Origin: Pseudoscardovia radai
GTDB lineage: Bacteria > Actinomycetota > Actinomycetes > Actinomycetales > Bifidobacteriaceae
Direction: 5' to 3'
DNA: 64,000 nt
Assembly (NCBI RefSeq): GCF_002259605.1
Contig: NZ_MWWR01000002.1
Span: 124,001-188,000 of the forward strand
In this document: positions 12,455 to 22,300 of the stretch, in pieces
Position numbering within the stretch: position 1 is the stretch's first letter
Layout of the letters: each line of letters starts with the position of its first letter
Notes under the pieces: generated by a model
Database searches by the model: none
Told to the model about the DNA's origin: nothing
What the model saw: the letters and a program-made list of their open reading frames with translations, nothing else
Made by a program: the position numbers and the translations under genes

Positions 12455-12482
12455 CCAATGCCCCGCTTTCGCGGGGCATTGG
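12455..12482 (-). terminator. terminator of hpf
   Basis: A perfect 12-bp stem (CCAATGCCCCGC) with a GAAA tetraloop on the minus strand, 70 bp after the hpf stop codon and before the secA leader. Confidence 0.85.
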
Positions 12483-12553
12483 CTTCCAGGACCTTCGGCC
12501 GCCGGACTCCGAATCCCCGGATCGTCCGGCCGACCTATGTCAATCCGACGTCG

Positions 12554-13219
12554 TCACTTCTCCTTGGCGACGTTCTCGGGCGTATCGATCTCGAACACGC
12601 CGTAGCTCCAGCCGTGACGGTGGTAGACGACGGACGGACGATTCGTATCCTTGTTCACGAACAGGAAGAAATCGTGGCCGATGAGCTCCATCTCGTACAG
12701 GGCCTCGTCGATGGTCATCGGCTCGGCGATGTGGAGCTTGCGGCGGATGACGATCGGGGTGTCGCCGACCTTGACCTCGACGGACTCGCCGGGGCCCAGA
12801 TCGCCCGCGACGGCCTCTCCGGCGCTGGTGCTCGGCTCCTCCTCGGCCTCGGTTTCCTCGACCTGCGACGGCACGTCCACCGGACCGTTGTCGACGATCT
12901 GCGTGTAGCCGCGGCGGTGGTCCTTGCGGCGGTCACGCATGCGGCGCAGACGGAGGGTCAGCTTGTCCATCGCGATGTCGAGGGCGCTGAACTCATCGCT
13001 GCTCGACGCCTCGGCGCGCACCACGGTGCGGCCTGCGATGACGGTAATCTCGACGCGCTTGGCGGTGTCCGCCTGACGGGGATTGCCCTCGTGGGAAAGA
13101 ACGACTTGTGCACGCTCCGCATCCGGTGCGATAGCGGTGACACGGTTCATCTTGGTCTCGACGACGTCACGGAACTTCTGCTTCACCTGCGTGTGGCGAC
13201 CGGTAACGACGATTTCCAT
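12554..13219 (-). CDS. hpf: ribosome hibernation promoting factor, long form
   Basis: A 221-residue long HPF that dimerises 70S ribosomes into inactive 100S particles in stationary phase or stress. The N-terminal S30AE domain (about 1-100) starts 'MEIVVTGRHTQV'. A variable acidic linker (about 125-150) follows. The C-terminal dimerisation domain shows the conserved 'EALYEMELIGHDFFLFVNKD' and 'VVYHRHGWSYGVFEI'. A strong ribosome site (AAAGGAGGTCC) precedes the ATG. A promoter with -35 GTGACA and -10 TATGAT lies about 80 bp upstream. The hpf-secA order is conserved in Actinobacteria. Confidence 0.95.
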   Translation of the reverse strand: MEIVVTGRHTQVKQKFRDVVETKMNRVTAIAPDAERAQVVLSHEGNPRQADTAKRVEITVIAGRTVVRAEASSSDEFSALDIAMDKLTLRLRRMRDRRKDHRRGYTQIVDNGPVDVPSQVEETEAEEEPSTSAGEAVAGDLGPGESVEVKVGDTPIVIRRKLHIAEPMTIDEALYEMELIGHDFFLFVNKDTNRPSVVYHRHGWSYGVFEIDTPENVAKEK

Positions 13220-13297
13220 GATGGACCTCCTTTACTAGGTACGGCCGAAGCCGCTTCGAACAATTGCACCCGGCCTCATTGCCAAGTGGTAGGTAAC

Positions 13298-13325
13298 ATC
13301 ATAGCCCAAATTCCATGAATGTCAC
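13298..13325 (-). promoter_or_regulatory. sigma-70-type promoter of hpf
   Basis: On the minus strand, -35 GTGACA (13325-13320), 16-bp spacer, -10 TATGAT (13303-13298). The predicted start near 13291 gives a leader of about 71 nt containing the ribosome site. Confidence 0.6.
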
Positions 13326-13390
13326 TTTTCGGAAGCGTTCGGGCGTGGCACGACTCAGGGTTGTCCCGGCCACGGCTTAGGGTTGTGCGC

Positions 13391-13737
13391 TCGAGACCCC
13401 GCGATGGCCGCGGCGCAAGCTGAGGAACTTCCGGGCTCCGCAGAGCACGATGGCGGATAACGTCCGCCCAGGGTGACCTGAGAGATAGCGCAGCAGAGAA
13501 CAGACCGCCCGCCTCGCGCGGGTAAGGGTGAAACGGCGGTGTAAGAGACCACCGGGCCTCCGGCAACGGTAGGCCGCATGGCAAGCCTCATCGGGAGCAA
13601 GGCCAAGCAGAAGGCGTCAAGTGTTGCTCGCACGTGCCTTCGGGTAGGCTGCTAGAGCCTGGCGGCGACGCCAGGTCGAGATGGATGGCCATCCATCCGT
13701 TCGCGGATGACAGAACCCGGGGTATGCGGGGTCTCGT
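13391..13737 (+). ncRNA. rnpB: RNase P RNA, bacterial class A
   Basis: The catalytic RNA that trims 5' leaders from pre-tRNA. Its ends are set by an 11-bp perfect P1 helix (13392-13402 CGAGACCCCGC pairing with 13726-13736). Conserved blocks occur in order: GAGGAACTTCCGGGCTCC, a CAGAG-type block, GGGTAAGGGTGAAACGG, GAGCAAGGCCAAG, GGGTAGGCTGCTAGAGCC and the 3' block ACAGAACCCGG. The first block reads GAGGAACTTCC where Escherichia coli has GAGGAAAGTCC; actinobacterial RNAs vary here. A -10-like TAGGGT (13378-13383) fits a start at about 13391. A T-rich run and hairpin follow. It converges with recX. Confidence 0.96.
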
Positions 13738-13751
13738 TTTCCTTTCATTGA

Positions 13752-13793
13752 CATGTGGGCGGCGGCCGGAGCAATCCGGTCGCCGCCCACATG
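13752..13793. terminator. bidirectional hairpin between rnpB and recX
   Basis: Long inverted repeat ATGTGGGCGGCGGCCGGA / TCCGGTCGCCGCCCACAT with a GCAA loop. It can terminate rnpB on the plus strand and recX on the minus strand; TTTTCCTTT precedes it. Confidence 0.8.
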
Positions 13794-13850
13794 CGTCAGG
13801 GGCCCATGCATCAGGCCCTCATGCACCAAACCCTTATGCGTCGGGCTCGT
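13791..13850. repeat. 15-bp tandem repeat, four copies, across the recX stop
   Basis: Four consecutive 15-base units (each beginning ATGCRYC, e.g. ATGCGTCAGGGGCCC) run from 13791. The last unit is the final five codons and stop of recX; the other three lie beyond the stop codon. Copies are diverged, so the array is not recent. Confidence 0.75.
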
Positions 13851-14733
13851 CGAACACGCCGTCGTCCACCACGGCCCTTAGATCGGCGGGGCTATGCCCT
13901 TTGCGGCCGCCCGCGGACCAGAAGCGGCGCAGGCGCACGGCGCGGTCGAGCCCCTCGGTGCGGCCCGCGACCTGCCGTCCGAGACGGTAGGCGGAATCCA
14001 CGAAAAGCCCCTGTTCCTCGGCCTCGCGCGTCACGCGGTCGGCCAGATGGCGGTCGACGCCTTTGCGTACGAGCTCGGCGACGGTTCCCCGCCTGCCCAT
14101 GCAGCGCGTCAGACAGTACCTGACCGCGTCCTCGGCATACGATTCGTCGTTGAGCAATCCCACGCGCGTGAGATTCGCGATGACGGTGGCGATGGTGTCG
14201 GGCGCGTAGCCTTTGCGCGCCAGGCGCTCCTCCATGGCGCCCGTCGATCGGGCGGCCGCGTCGAGAAGCGTCAGCGCGGCCTCCTGGCACATGTCGACGT
14301 TCCGCGCCTCGTCCTCACCCAGCTCGCGCGGACCGTGCCTCCCCGACCTGCGAGAGCGGCCGCGGCCCGCCCCCTCCCCCGTCGGTTTGCCGAAACGGGA
14401 TGAATCGCGCGACTCGGAACCCGCCGAACCAAAGGACGCGGCGGAACCGAAAGACGCAGAACCGAAAGACGCCGCGCCACAGGATGCGGAGCCATAGGAC
14501 ACGGAGCCATAGGACGCAGTGCCGACGGATGCCGGCGTGGTCCGGCCGGCATCCGATTCGATGCCTTCCGCCGCAGGACCGGCGGCCGCCGATTCCGCGG
14601 CAAGCGTTCCCGCAGCCGATGTTTCCGCAGCCGACGATTCCATGACCGTTGTTTCCGTATCAGGGCGCGATGTCTCTTCGACCGGAGGCACGGGGGTTCC
14701 CGTGCGGGCGAGGAATTCCTCGACGGAGATCAT
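13834..14733 (-). CDS. recX: RecX regulator with repeat-rich N-terminal extension
   Basis: 299 residues. The C-terminal half (about 140-299) is a RecX domain, which binds RecA filaments and limits recombination: '[17 protein letters not shown]', '[14 protein letters not shown]' and '[16 protein letters not shown]' match the three helical repeats. The first 130 residues are unusual: a low-complexity Ala/Ser/Gly stretch with five-residue repeats ([20 protein letters not shown]) encoded by 15-bp tandem units at 14426-14533. The ATG overlaps the recA stop by four bases (ATGA), so translation is coupled to recA. Ordinary RecX is 150-200 residues; the extension may be disordered or partly replaced by a later internal start. 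Confidence 0.88.
   Translation of the reverse strand: MISVEEFLARTGTPVPPVEETSRPDTETTVMESSAAETSAAGTLAAESAAAGPAAEGIESDAGRTTPASVGTASYGSVSYGSASCGAASFGSASFGSAASFGSAGSESRDSSRFGKPTGEGAGRGRSRRSGRHGPRELGEDEARNVDMCQEAALTLLDAAARSTGAMEERLARKGYAPDTIATVIANLTRVGLLNDESYAEDAVRYCLTRCMGRRGTVAELVRKGVDRHLADRVTREAEEQGLFVDSAYRLGRQVAGRTEGLDRAVRLRRFWSAGGRKGHSPADLRAVVDDGVFDEPDA
14426..14533. repeat. 15-bp coding tandem repeats inside recX
   Basis: Seven units related to GAACCGAAAGACGCA (plus strand), in frame with recX, encode the S(Y/F)GSA pentapeptides. One extra GCG triplet sits between units one and two. All length changes are multiples of three, keeping the frame. Confidence 0.75.
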
Positions 14734-15977
14734 GCGGCGACCGGTGCCGACGCGGCGTCAGCGGGCTTGCTGCTTGCCGCCTTACCCTCGGCTGAGGCCT
14801 TGCCATCGGCTGCCGCCTTGCCGGCCTGGGCGGAATCACCGACGTTCTGGCCGGCCCTGCCCGCTTGGCTGTTCGCCGGAGCGGTACCGGCTTCGCCGGC
14901 TGCGTCGGAATCCTCGGCATCGGGATCGGAGATCAGGCCGTAGTGGATGCGGATCTTGCGCTCGAGCTCGTCGGCGATGTCGGGGTTTTCGCGCAGGTAG
15001 GTGCGGCATTTCTCGCGGCCCTGGCCGAGCTGCTCGCCGGAGGCGAAGGTGAACCACGAGCCGGACTTGCGGATGAGGTCCGCCTCGAGGCCCATGTCGA
15101 TGAGGCTTCCCTCGCGGCTGATGCCTTCGCCGTACATCATGTCGAACTCGGCCGACTTAAACGGCGGGGCCATCTTGTTCTTGACGATCTTGACGCGCGT
15201 GCGGTTGCCCACGGCCACGTCGCCTTCCTTCAGCGTCTGGATGCGGCGGATGTCGAGGCGCACGGAGGCGTAGAACTTGAGTGCGTTGCCGCCGGTCGTG
15301 GTCTCGGGGCTTCCGAAGAACACACCGATCTTTTCGCGCAGCTGGTTGATGAAAATGGCCATCGTGTTCGTCTGGGCCAGCGCCGGCGTCAGCTTGCGCA
15401 GCGCCTGGCTCATCAGACGCGCCTGGAGGCCCACGTGGCTGTCTCCCATGTCTCCTTCGATCTCGGCCTTCGGCACAAGGGCCGCGACGGAGTCGATGAC
15501 GATGACGTCGAGGGCTCCCGAGCGCACGAGCATGTCGGCGATCTCGAGGGCCTGCTCGCCGTTATCGGGCTGCGAGACGATGAGCTGGTCGGTGTCGACG
15601 CCCAGCTTGCGCGCGTACTCGGGGTCGAGGGCGTGCTCGGCGTCGATGAACGCTGCAACGCCACCCTTCTTCTGGGAGTTCGCGACGACGTGCAGGGCGA
15701 GGGTGGTTTTGCCCGAGGATTCGGGGCCGTAAATCTCGATGACGCGCCCGCGAGGCAGACCGCCGATGCCGAGGGCGAGGTCGAGCGCGATGGATCCGGT
15801 CGGGATGACGTCGACCTGCTGGTGGGGATGGTCCCCCAGGCGCATAACGGATCCCTTGCCGTAGTTCTTCTCGACGTTGGCCATCGCCGTGGCGAGTGCC
15901 GTGGCGCGGCTATCACGCGCCTTGTCCGCGGCTTTCTTCGCCGAGGCGTCGGCTTTCTTGGATGTCTGGGCAGCCAT
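14730..15977 (-). CDS. recA: RecA recombinase
   Basis: A 415-residue recombinase for strand exchange and LexA co-protease activity in the SOS response. Walker A is '[11 protein letters not shown]'; the catalytic Glu is in '[19 protein letters not shown]'; Walker B is '[12 protein letters not shown]'. Loop 1 and loop 2 regions are intact ('[19 protein letters not shown]', '[16 protein letters not shown]'). The tail after residue 345 is long, with Ala/Gly/Lys repeats ('[18 protein letters not shown]'), beyond the usual acidic tail. ATG at 15977 follows AAAAGGAGATGCT; the upstream in-frame ATGs have no ribosome site. A LexA box lies 206 bp upstream. Confidence 0.98.
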   Translation of the reverse strand: MAAQTSKKADASAKKAADKARDSRATALATAMANVEKNYGKGSVMRLGDHPHQQVDVIPTGSIALDLALGIGGLPRGRVIEIYGPESSGKTTLALHVVANSQKKGGVAAFIDAEHALDPEYARKLGVDTDQLIVSQPDNGEQALEIADMLVRSGALDVIVIDSVAALVPKAEIEGDMGDSHVGLQARLMSQALRKLTPALAQTNTMAIFINQLREKIGVFFGSPETTTGGNALKFYASVRLDIRRIQTLKEGDVAVGNRTRVKIVKNKMAPPFKSAEFDMMYGEGISREGSLIDMGLEADLIRKSGSWFTFASGEQLGQGREKCRTYLRENPDIADELERKIRIHYGLISDPDAEDSDAAGEAGTAPANSQAGRAGQNVGDSAQAGKAAADGKASAEGKAASSKPADAASAPVAA

Positions 15978-16182
15978 AGCATCTCCTTTTCCTAAGTCTG
16001 TCCGTATATGGGTGCCGTACCGCATATGGATTCGCATATGGGCACGCGGGCGGCGGCCGGAGCCATCGCCCCGCGTGCCGACAACGCTACGCGAGGCGGC
16101 ACGCCGACACGACGGGGCGCGGCCGATGTGGACAAGCGTCGACGTGACACGCCGCGCGCGGCGAATCTGTGGATAAGTATAG

Positions 16183-16198
16183 TCGAACGTGCGTTCGA
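16183..16198. promoter_or_regulatory. LexA (SOS) box upstream of recA
   Basis: TCGAACGTGCGTTCGA: two perfect TCGAAC half-sites in inverted orientation, the known actinobacterial LexA operator. It lies in the 308-bp gap between DUF3046 and recA, 206 bp before the recA ATG. No other gene start is closer. Confidence 0.9.
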
Positions 16199-16284
16199 GC
16201 GCACGCGCGACACGCCGTCATCGGCGAAAATTCCCGCGTGCCCCTCGTCCCCGGCGCCATCCGGGAATCGTGTCGACGAAGCGT

Positions 16285-16524
16285 TCAGGCGGCGGGCATG
16301 GGCGGCGCGTTGTGGTCCTTGCCCCAGCGCCGGGAATCGGGGATGTCCATCTGGTCACACAGCACATTCCACACGACACGCGGCTCCTCGCCGTCCGCCA
16401 GCGCCTCGACCACGGTGCGGTCGCCCAAGCGGAACAGCCTCTGGTCGCGCGACAGCGACCTGCCGTAGCTGCGCCCGAAAACCTCTTCGAGCAGTTCCCA
16501 GAACTCACGCTCGCGCATGCTCAT
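16285..16524 (-). CDS. DUF3046 small protein
   Basis: A 79-residue DUF3046 protein, an actinobacterial family of unknown function regularly found next to recA. The family pattern is clear: 'REFWELLEEVFGRSYGRSL' at the start, 'RLGDRTVVEALADGEEPRVVWNVLCDQMDIP' in the middle. No membrane segment or signal is visible. ATG at 16524 follows GGGAGG by six bases; a second ATG two codons later is possible. It precedes recA by 308 bp and follows clgR in the same direction. Confidence 0.88.
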   Translation of the reverse strand: MSMREREFWELLEEVFGRSYGRSLSRDQRLFRLGDRTVVEALADGEEPRVVWNVLCDQMDIPDSRRWGKDHNAPPMPAA

Positions 16525-16639
16525 GCCAGGCCTCCCGCCTCGTCGTATCCGTGCATATCGTACGCCCGCCGGTCACCGCGGCGAGTCCCGCCGATCCGCC
16601 GAAACCGAAAGGTGCGGCCGGCACGGAAAAGGCGGGCAT

Positions 16640-16668
16640 GGAAAAACGGCAGGGTCTCCCCTGCCGCC
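16640..16668 (-). terminator. terminator of clgR
   Basis: On the minus strand a GGCAGGG/CCCTGCC stem is followed by CGTTTTTCC, a classic factor-independent terminator 33 bp past the clgR stop. Confidence 0.85.
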
Positions 16669-16700
16669 GACAACGATAGGCGTAGTCGAACAGCCGCGTA

Positions 16701-17318
16701 TCAGGCGGCGTCGTAGGCCTGAACCTGATGGTCCTCATGCGCGTGCAGATCGGGGCGCCCCTGGGCGTTCTCCACCTGCTCCACGCGCTGGGCGATCATG
16801 GTCAGGACCTGCGACAGACGCACGCCGAGGGCATCGGTGATGGACACGAGCAGTTCGGAACTCGCCTCCTTCTGGCCGCGCTCCACCTCGGACAGATAGC
16901 CGAGCGATACGCCGGCCTTCTCCGAAACCTCGCGCAGCGTCTTGTGATCGGAGGTCCTCAGTTCACGCAGCACCTCGCCCTGGATCTTGCGCAGCGAGAA
17001 CATGGTCTCGCCAGGAACCGGCTGCTTGACCGGCGCCGCGGCATGCGGGGCGGGCGCATCCTCGCGCTCCTGGCGCTCCCAGACGCTGCGCGCCTGCTCG
17101 CGCTCGGCCTTGAGCATACGGTTCTTCTGCGCGAGAAGAATCTGCTGACGACGCATGGCGACCGCTCGCCTCTGCTCGGGTGTCAGCTCGCGCGTCATCT
17201 GGCTGCGCTGCTGCTGAGAGGCGCCGAGTGTCGCACCGCTCTGAATACCCTCGCGCATCTGCGTCCCCTGGTGCATCTGCGCGGCCTTCGTCTTCGTCGC
17301 TTCGTACGTTCCGGTCAT
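16701..17318 (-). CDS. clgR: ClgR-like helix-turn-helix regulator
   Basis: A 205-residue XRE-type activator. ClgR is known in Bifidobacterium and Corynebacterium to activate clp protease genes under stress. The DNA-binding domain (about 115-175) reads '[26 protein letters not shown]', the typical ClgR recognition helix region. The first 100 residues are Gln/Arg-rich and variable. ATG at 17318 was chosen because CGGAGG precedes it by five bases; the longer frame has no ribosome site. The cinA-clgR-recA order matches other Actinobacteria. A well-spaced promoter lies about 160 bp upstream, leaving a long leader. Confidence 0.88.
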   Translation of the reverse strand: MTGTYEATKTKAAQMHQGTQMREGIQSGATLGASQQQRSQMTRELTPEQRRAVAMRRQQILLAQKNRMLKAEREQARSVWERQEREDAPAPHAAAPVKQPVPGETMFSLRKIQGEVLRELRTSDHKTLREVSEKAGVSLGYLSEVERGQKEASSELLVSITDALGVRLSQVLTMIAQRVEQVENAQGRPDLHAHEDHQVQAYDAA

Positions 17319-17479
17319 ATCGGCCTCCGTTCCTTTCGTCGTCATGTCTGTTTGCGTTCGCGGCGTCGCCTCGCGGCGGACCGTCGTGGTTCCCGGCGTG
17401 TGCGCGCCGGCCATGCGTTCTATGGACTCCGTTCATCCTCCTTGTGGTTGCTTAACCGGTGTGGTTGCGTACCGTGTCC

Positions 17480-17509
17480 ATTGTACAAACCGCCGACACC
17501 CAAAGTCAA
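17480..17509 (-). promoter_or_regulatory. sigma-70-type promoter of clgR
   Basis: Minus strand: -35 TTGACT (17509-17504), 18-bp spacer, -10 TACAAT (17485-17480). The start near 17473 implies a leader of about 155 nt. A weak inverted repeat (ACCCA / TGGGT) overlaps the -35 region and could be an operator. Confidence 0.6.
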
Positions 17510-17734
17510 AACCTGAGTCTGGGTCTAGCAAGTTTTTGCATTGCGGCAACGATATCACGTTCCGCTGCGACACACCAGAGAAAAAGGCGTTTTTGCAAAA
17601 CGTACACGATTCGTACACACGTTCGACATATTTCATACCCCCGGCGGTGTCCCGACGCACGCCATCGGCATGTCGGGCACCCCCATCGGCACGGTCGCTC
17701 CACCATAGCGCGGCCGAAAGGACGGCGTGTCGCG

Positions 17735-18376
17735 TCAGGCGGCGAGGCGTGAGGCGAGGGACCTCAGCACATGGAGCACCGTGTCTCGGCGAATCTCGGC
17801 GCGGGTGCCGGACAGGTCGAGGCGCTCCGCCTCACTGTGCAGACCCTCGGGGCCGGGAACGGCGAATCCGATGTACACCAGGCCCTCGGGCTTGTCCCCG
17901 TCGGGGCCGGGGCCGGCGACGCCGGTGGTCGACAGACCGATGACACGGCCATCGCGGGAGGCGGGCACGCTGTAGGCGGCCACCGCCCCGACCGCCATCT
18001 GCTTGGCCACGTCGGGATGCACGGCGCCCTCGCGCTCGAGCAGGCCGGAGCTGACGCCGAGGATATGCGCCTTGGCTTCGATGGCGTAGGTCACGGCCGA
18101 GCCGAGGAACACGGCGGAGGCGCCGGGGATGCGCACGAAGGCGTCGGCGAGCAGGCCGCCGGTCAGGGATTCGGAGGCGCAGACGAACAGGCCGCGCGTC
18201 CGGCAGGCCTCGAGGATGCGGGCGGCGAGCTCGTCGCATTCCTTCTGCATCGTGGCAAGGGCGCGCGCCTCGGCATCGGACCCCGGCGCGTCATGCGCCG
18301 CGGGCGCACAGCCCGCGTTTTCCTGAGTCTTCGCGCACTGAGACGCCGCGGAATCAGCAATCGTGGAATCGGTCAT
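17735..18376 (-). CDS. cinA: CinA C-terminal-type nicotinamide-nucleotide amidase
   Basis: 213 residues. The CinA C-terminal domain, which deamidates nicotinamide mononucleotide (PncC activity), is recognised by 'CASESLTGGLLADAFVRIPGAS', 'GLSTTGVAGPGPDG' and 'KPEGLVYIGF'. The N-terminal competence domain of full CinA is absent, as in many Actinobacteria. The first 45 residues are low complexity. ATG at 18376 has GGAAAGGA upstream; the longer open frame continuing to 18970 is only the overlap with pgsA in another frame. It lies between pgsA and clgR in one direction. Confidence 0.9.
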   Translation of the reverse strand: MTDSTIADSAASQCAKTQENAGCAPAAHDAPGSDAEARALATMQKECDELAARILEACRTRGLFVCASESLTGGLLADAFVRIPGASAVFLGSAVTYAIEAKAHILGVSSGLLEREGAVHPDVAKQMAVGAVAAYSVPASRDGRVIGLSTTGVAGPGPDGDKPEGLVYIGFAVPGPEGLHSEAERLDLSGTRAEIRRDTVLHVLRSLASRLAA

Positions 18377-18467
18377 CGTAATCCTTTCCTGCATGTCGCC
18401 CTGGCATGTCGCCGTGGCGTGTCGCCCCCCCGGCGCGAGCCGTCGCGCAGGCCGCGCGCCGAGGCGT

Positions 18468-19343
18468 CTATACCCTGCGGCGGCGTCCGCCCGCGTCGTG
18501 CGCATCGCGTCCGCCGTTACGCCCGCCGTCATGGCTCCGGTCCGGACCGCCGTCATGGTCGGCCATGCGCCGGGCGCGCAGCACCTGGAGCACGTAGACG
18601 GCGCCCGAGTACAGGCACAGCACCAGCGCCACGAGGATGACGGCGTAGGTGAGCCAGTAGTAGGCGCGTTCGAAGGCGCCGCCGCGCGTGACGATGCTCC
18701 ACATCGGGAAGATGAGCATGCCCAGGCCCACGCATTCGAAAAGGGTTTTGAGTTTGCCGGCCTGGTTCGCGGCGATGACGAGGCCGTCGGTGTCGAGCAC
18801 GAACAGGCGCATGACGGTGATGCCGAGCTCGCGCAGAAGGAAGAGGACGGTGATGATCCATCCGCCGGGGTTGAGCTCGCCGAAGGCGGCGAGAACGACG
18901 AGGGCGCCGCAGACAAGCAGTTTGTCGGCGATGGGGTCGAGCAGCTTGCCCAGGTCGGTGACCATGTCATAGCGGCGCGCCAGATATCCGTCGAGCTTGT
19001 CGGAGAGAGCGGCGAGGGTGAACAGGCCGAAGCCCCACCAGCGGGCGGCGAGGCTGTGGTGGCCGTCGGCCCCGGCGAGGGACAGCACGATGAGGAAGAC
19101 GACGACGAGCACGATGCGCGTCATCGTCACGATATTCGGAACGGTGCGCCATTGGTCGGCCAGCGTCAGCCGACGCCTGGCCGGGGCGTCCGGCTTGCCT
19201 CTGCGCGACATATCCCCATGCGGCATGCCGCTCCGGGCCGCATCGCGCTCCGTCCCGCGGCGCTCACCGCGACGTGCGGCGTTCCTGTGCTCGGCGCCAT
19301 CGGATGTCCGTTCCGGCGCCCTGTGCTTCATGCCCTGTGCCAT
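18468..19343 (-). CDS. pgsA: CDP-diacylglycerol-glycerol-3-phosphate 3-phosphatidyltransferase
   Basis: A 291-residue membrane enzyme making phosphatidylglycerol phosphate. The CDP-alcohol phosphotransferase signature is complete: DG, AR, G, D and D in 'LDGYLARRYDMVTDLGKLLD' plus the final D of 'PIAD'. About five membrane helices span residues 75-255. The N-terminal 60 residues are Arg-rich and variable. The C-terminal tail (Gly/Asp/Arg, 'DHDGGPDRSHDGG') is low complexity. The start is uncertain because the ribosome site (AAGGGG) is 11 bases away; ATG at 19331 is an alternative. A TACACT -10 box about 50 bp upstream suggests its own promoter. Confidence 0.92.
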   Translation of the reverse strand: MAQGMKHRAPERTSDGAEHRNAARRGERRGTERDAARSGMPHGDMSRRGKPDAPARRRLTLADQWRTVPNIVTMTRIVLVVVFLIVLSLAGADGHHSLAARWWGFGLFTLAALSDKLDGYLARRYDMVTDLGKLLDPIADKLLVCGALVVLAAFGELNPGGWIITVLFLLRELGITVMRLFVLDTDGLVIAANQAGKLKTLFECVGLGMLIFPMWSIVTRGGAFERAYYWLTYAVILVALVLCLYSGAVYVLQVLRARRMADHDGGPDRSHDGGRNGGRDAHDAGGRRRRV

Positions 19344-19397
19344 CGTGCTGTCGGCCCCTTCCCATCGTCCGTCATGCGCCCAGCCAAGTGTACGGCG

Positions 19398-22300
19398 TCA
19401 CGCGTCATATCCGGCCCCCACGGGGTCTGCGTACGAGTCACCGTACGAATCGCAGTACGACCCGTAGTCGTCGTTTCCATAATCATCGTACGCGTCCTGC
19501 GGCGCATCGTCACCAGCACCCGCCGACGCGCCCGCCGACGGCCCCGCGCCAGCGCCGCCGGCCGACGAGATCTCGTCGGCGTCGCCGCGGATGAAGGCGA
19601 GCACCTGCGGCAGGTCCTCGGGCTTGACGAGCACCTCGCGCGCCTTGGAGCCCTCGGAGGGCCCCACCACGCCGCGCGATTCGAGCAGGTCCATGAGGCG
19701 TCCGGCCTTGGCGAAGCCGATGCGCATCTTGCGCTGGAGCATGGATGTGGAGCCGAAGCTCGAGGTGACGACGAGCTGGGCGGCCTCGAGCAGGTCGTCC
19801 ATGTCGTCGCCGATGTCCTCGGTCATGGTCTTCTTCTCCGCCTCCTTCTCCGCGCGGTCCGCCATCTCCGCGATGTCCTTGCGGTACGAGGGCTTGCGCT
19901 GCTGGCGCACGATGTCGACGGCACGGCGGATCTCGGATTCCGACACCCACGAGCCCTGCACGCGCGTGGGCTTGCTGGCGCCCATAGGCAGGAACAGGGC
20001 ATCGCCCTGGCCGATCAGCGTTTCGGCGCCCGTGGCGTCGAGGATGACTCGCGAATCCGTGGCCGAGGACGTGGCGAAGGCCAGGCGCGAGGGGATGTTC
20101 GCCTTGATGAGACCGGTGACGACGTCGACGGACGGGCGCTGCGTGGCGAGCACGAGGTGGATGCCGGCGGCGCGCGCGAGCTGCGTGATGCGCTGGATGG
20201 AGCTTTCCACGTCGTTCTTGGCCACCATCATGAGGTCGGCCATCTCGTCGACCACGATGAGCAGGTACGGATACGGCGCCACCTTGCGCTTGGAGCCGGC
20301 GGGCGCGTGCACCTTGCCGGCGAGCACGGCCTCGTTGAAGTCCTTGATGTGGCGGAAGCCGAAGAAGCTCAGGTCGTCGTACCGCGCCTCCATCTCCTTG
20401 ACCACCCATTCGAGCGCCTGGGCGGCGCGCTTGGGATCGGTGATGATGGGCGTGAGCAGATGCGGGATGCCCGAGTAGGCCGACAGCTCCACGCGCTTGG
20501 GGTCGACGAGGATCATGCGCACCTGCTCGGGTGTGGCACGCATGACGATGGAGACGAGCATGGAGTTGATGAAGCTCGACTTTCCGGAGCCGGTGGCGCC
20601 GGCGACGAGCAGATGCGGCATCTTCGTCAGGTCGCATTTGACGAAATGGCCTTCGATGTCCTTGCCCACGCCGCAGACCATGGGGTTGGGGTCGTCGCGC
20701 AGGATGTCGCTGCGCAGCACGTCGCCCAGGTGCACGATTTCGCGGTCGACGTTCGGGATCTCGATGCCGATGGCGGATTTGCCCGGGATCGGCGACAGGA
20801 TGCGCACGTCGGGGCTGGCGACGGAGTACGCGATGTTGCGCCTGAGGCTCGTGACCTTCTCCACCTTGACGCCGGGGCCGAGCTCGACCTCGTACTGCGT
20901 GACGGAGGGGCCGCGCAGGAAGCCGACGACGCGCGCGTCGACGTTGAACTGCTCGAAGGTGGTGTTGAGCGCGGTGATGACGCGGTCGTTCTCCTGGGTG
21001 CGCGCCGCGTGCGGCTTGCCTTTCTCGAGGATGTCGAGGTCGGGCAGGTGGTACGGCTCGAGGCCCTGGGCGTCGGCGTCCGCACCGGTGCGGGAGGCCG
21101 TCTCGGCATTGGCGCGCGCGACCTTGGCAGCGGCTTCGGCAGCGCCGCGCGCCGCTTCGTCGTCATCGGAACCGTAGGCCCCGCCGGCAACCACGACTGG
21201 CTCGGCGGGAACGGTGGCGTCGGCGCTGCGGGCGGCGGGAACGGTGGCGGGAGACTGCGCGGCCGGGCGCACGACGGGCACGGCGGAGCTTTCGACGCCC
21301 TGCTCGCGGATGCGCAGGGCCCGCGTGCGGTCGTCGGCGTCCGCGTCGGCGGCATCGTCATAGCCGTCGGCATAATCCGTGTCGGCAGCCCCGTCATAGC
21401 CATCGCCATAACCGCCCGGCGTGTCGCCGTAGCGCGTGTCATAGGCGTCGGCGGGCGCATCGTCCCACGGGTCGCCTCCGGTAGCTTCGTCCGTCACGGC
21501 GCCGCGGCGGGGGCGCACGGACTGGCGGCGGTCCACGGCGTCGCGGTCAGCGGCGTGGTCGAAGGCGCGGTCGGCCTCATAGGAGTCGAGGGAGGCGTCG
21601 TCGCCGGTTTTGCGGCGGCGGGAGAAGAAGCCGCGGATGGAGTCGAGCACGGAGCGGCGGGGCGCGTCCTGCACCTCGTCGTCGGTGCCGTCGTGGGCGG
21701 GGACGCCTTCGGCGAAGCGCAGCGAATCGTCGCCCACCTTCACCTCGGTGGGGAAATCGTCGTCCCCTCCGCGCGCGGAGGACTGCTCGTCGTCATCCGA
21801 CATGAGGGCGGCCCGCATGCCTCCGGCGTGGGCGATGTCATCCACGTGGAGGTTCGCGATAAGCAGCACGGCGAACAGGGCGATGACAACGAACACGATG
21901 ATGGCGAAGGGCTTGGTCAGGCCTTTGGTCAGGGGCGTGCCGATGATGAAGCCGAGCACGCCGCCTGCCTTCTGCACGAGGGGCAGGTCGAAGCCGGGCG
22001 CGTCGGCGGCGACGGCGGCGTCGATGATGGAGCACACCGACCACAGCAGCAGGCTCCATCCGCTGACGGCGTGCGGGTCCGAGATCGCCGCGGCGCGCCC
22101 ACGGAACAGATGCCACGCCAGCAGGAGGAAGACGACGGGCACGGCCACCGACATGACGCCGAACAGCGTGGAGGCGACGGTGTGCAGGGCGGCGCCGAGC
22201 CAGCCCTGGACGCGGAACCATTCGGAGGCGATGAAAAGAACCGACAGGATGACCATGAGGAAGCACAGCCCGTCGCGGCGGCGGCCGGACGGGGCGGCGC

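Noticed and set aside
18425-18431. C7 run as a second phase-variable tract
   Set aside because: It lies between cinA and pgsA, outside coding sequence, and is short.
17735-18970. cinA fused to a longer N-terminal part
   Set aside because: The extension is the pgsA region read in another frame; a proper ribosome site and ATG at 18376 start cinA.
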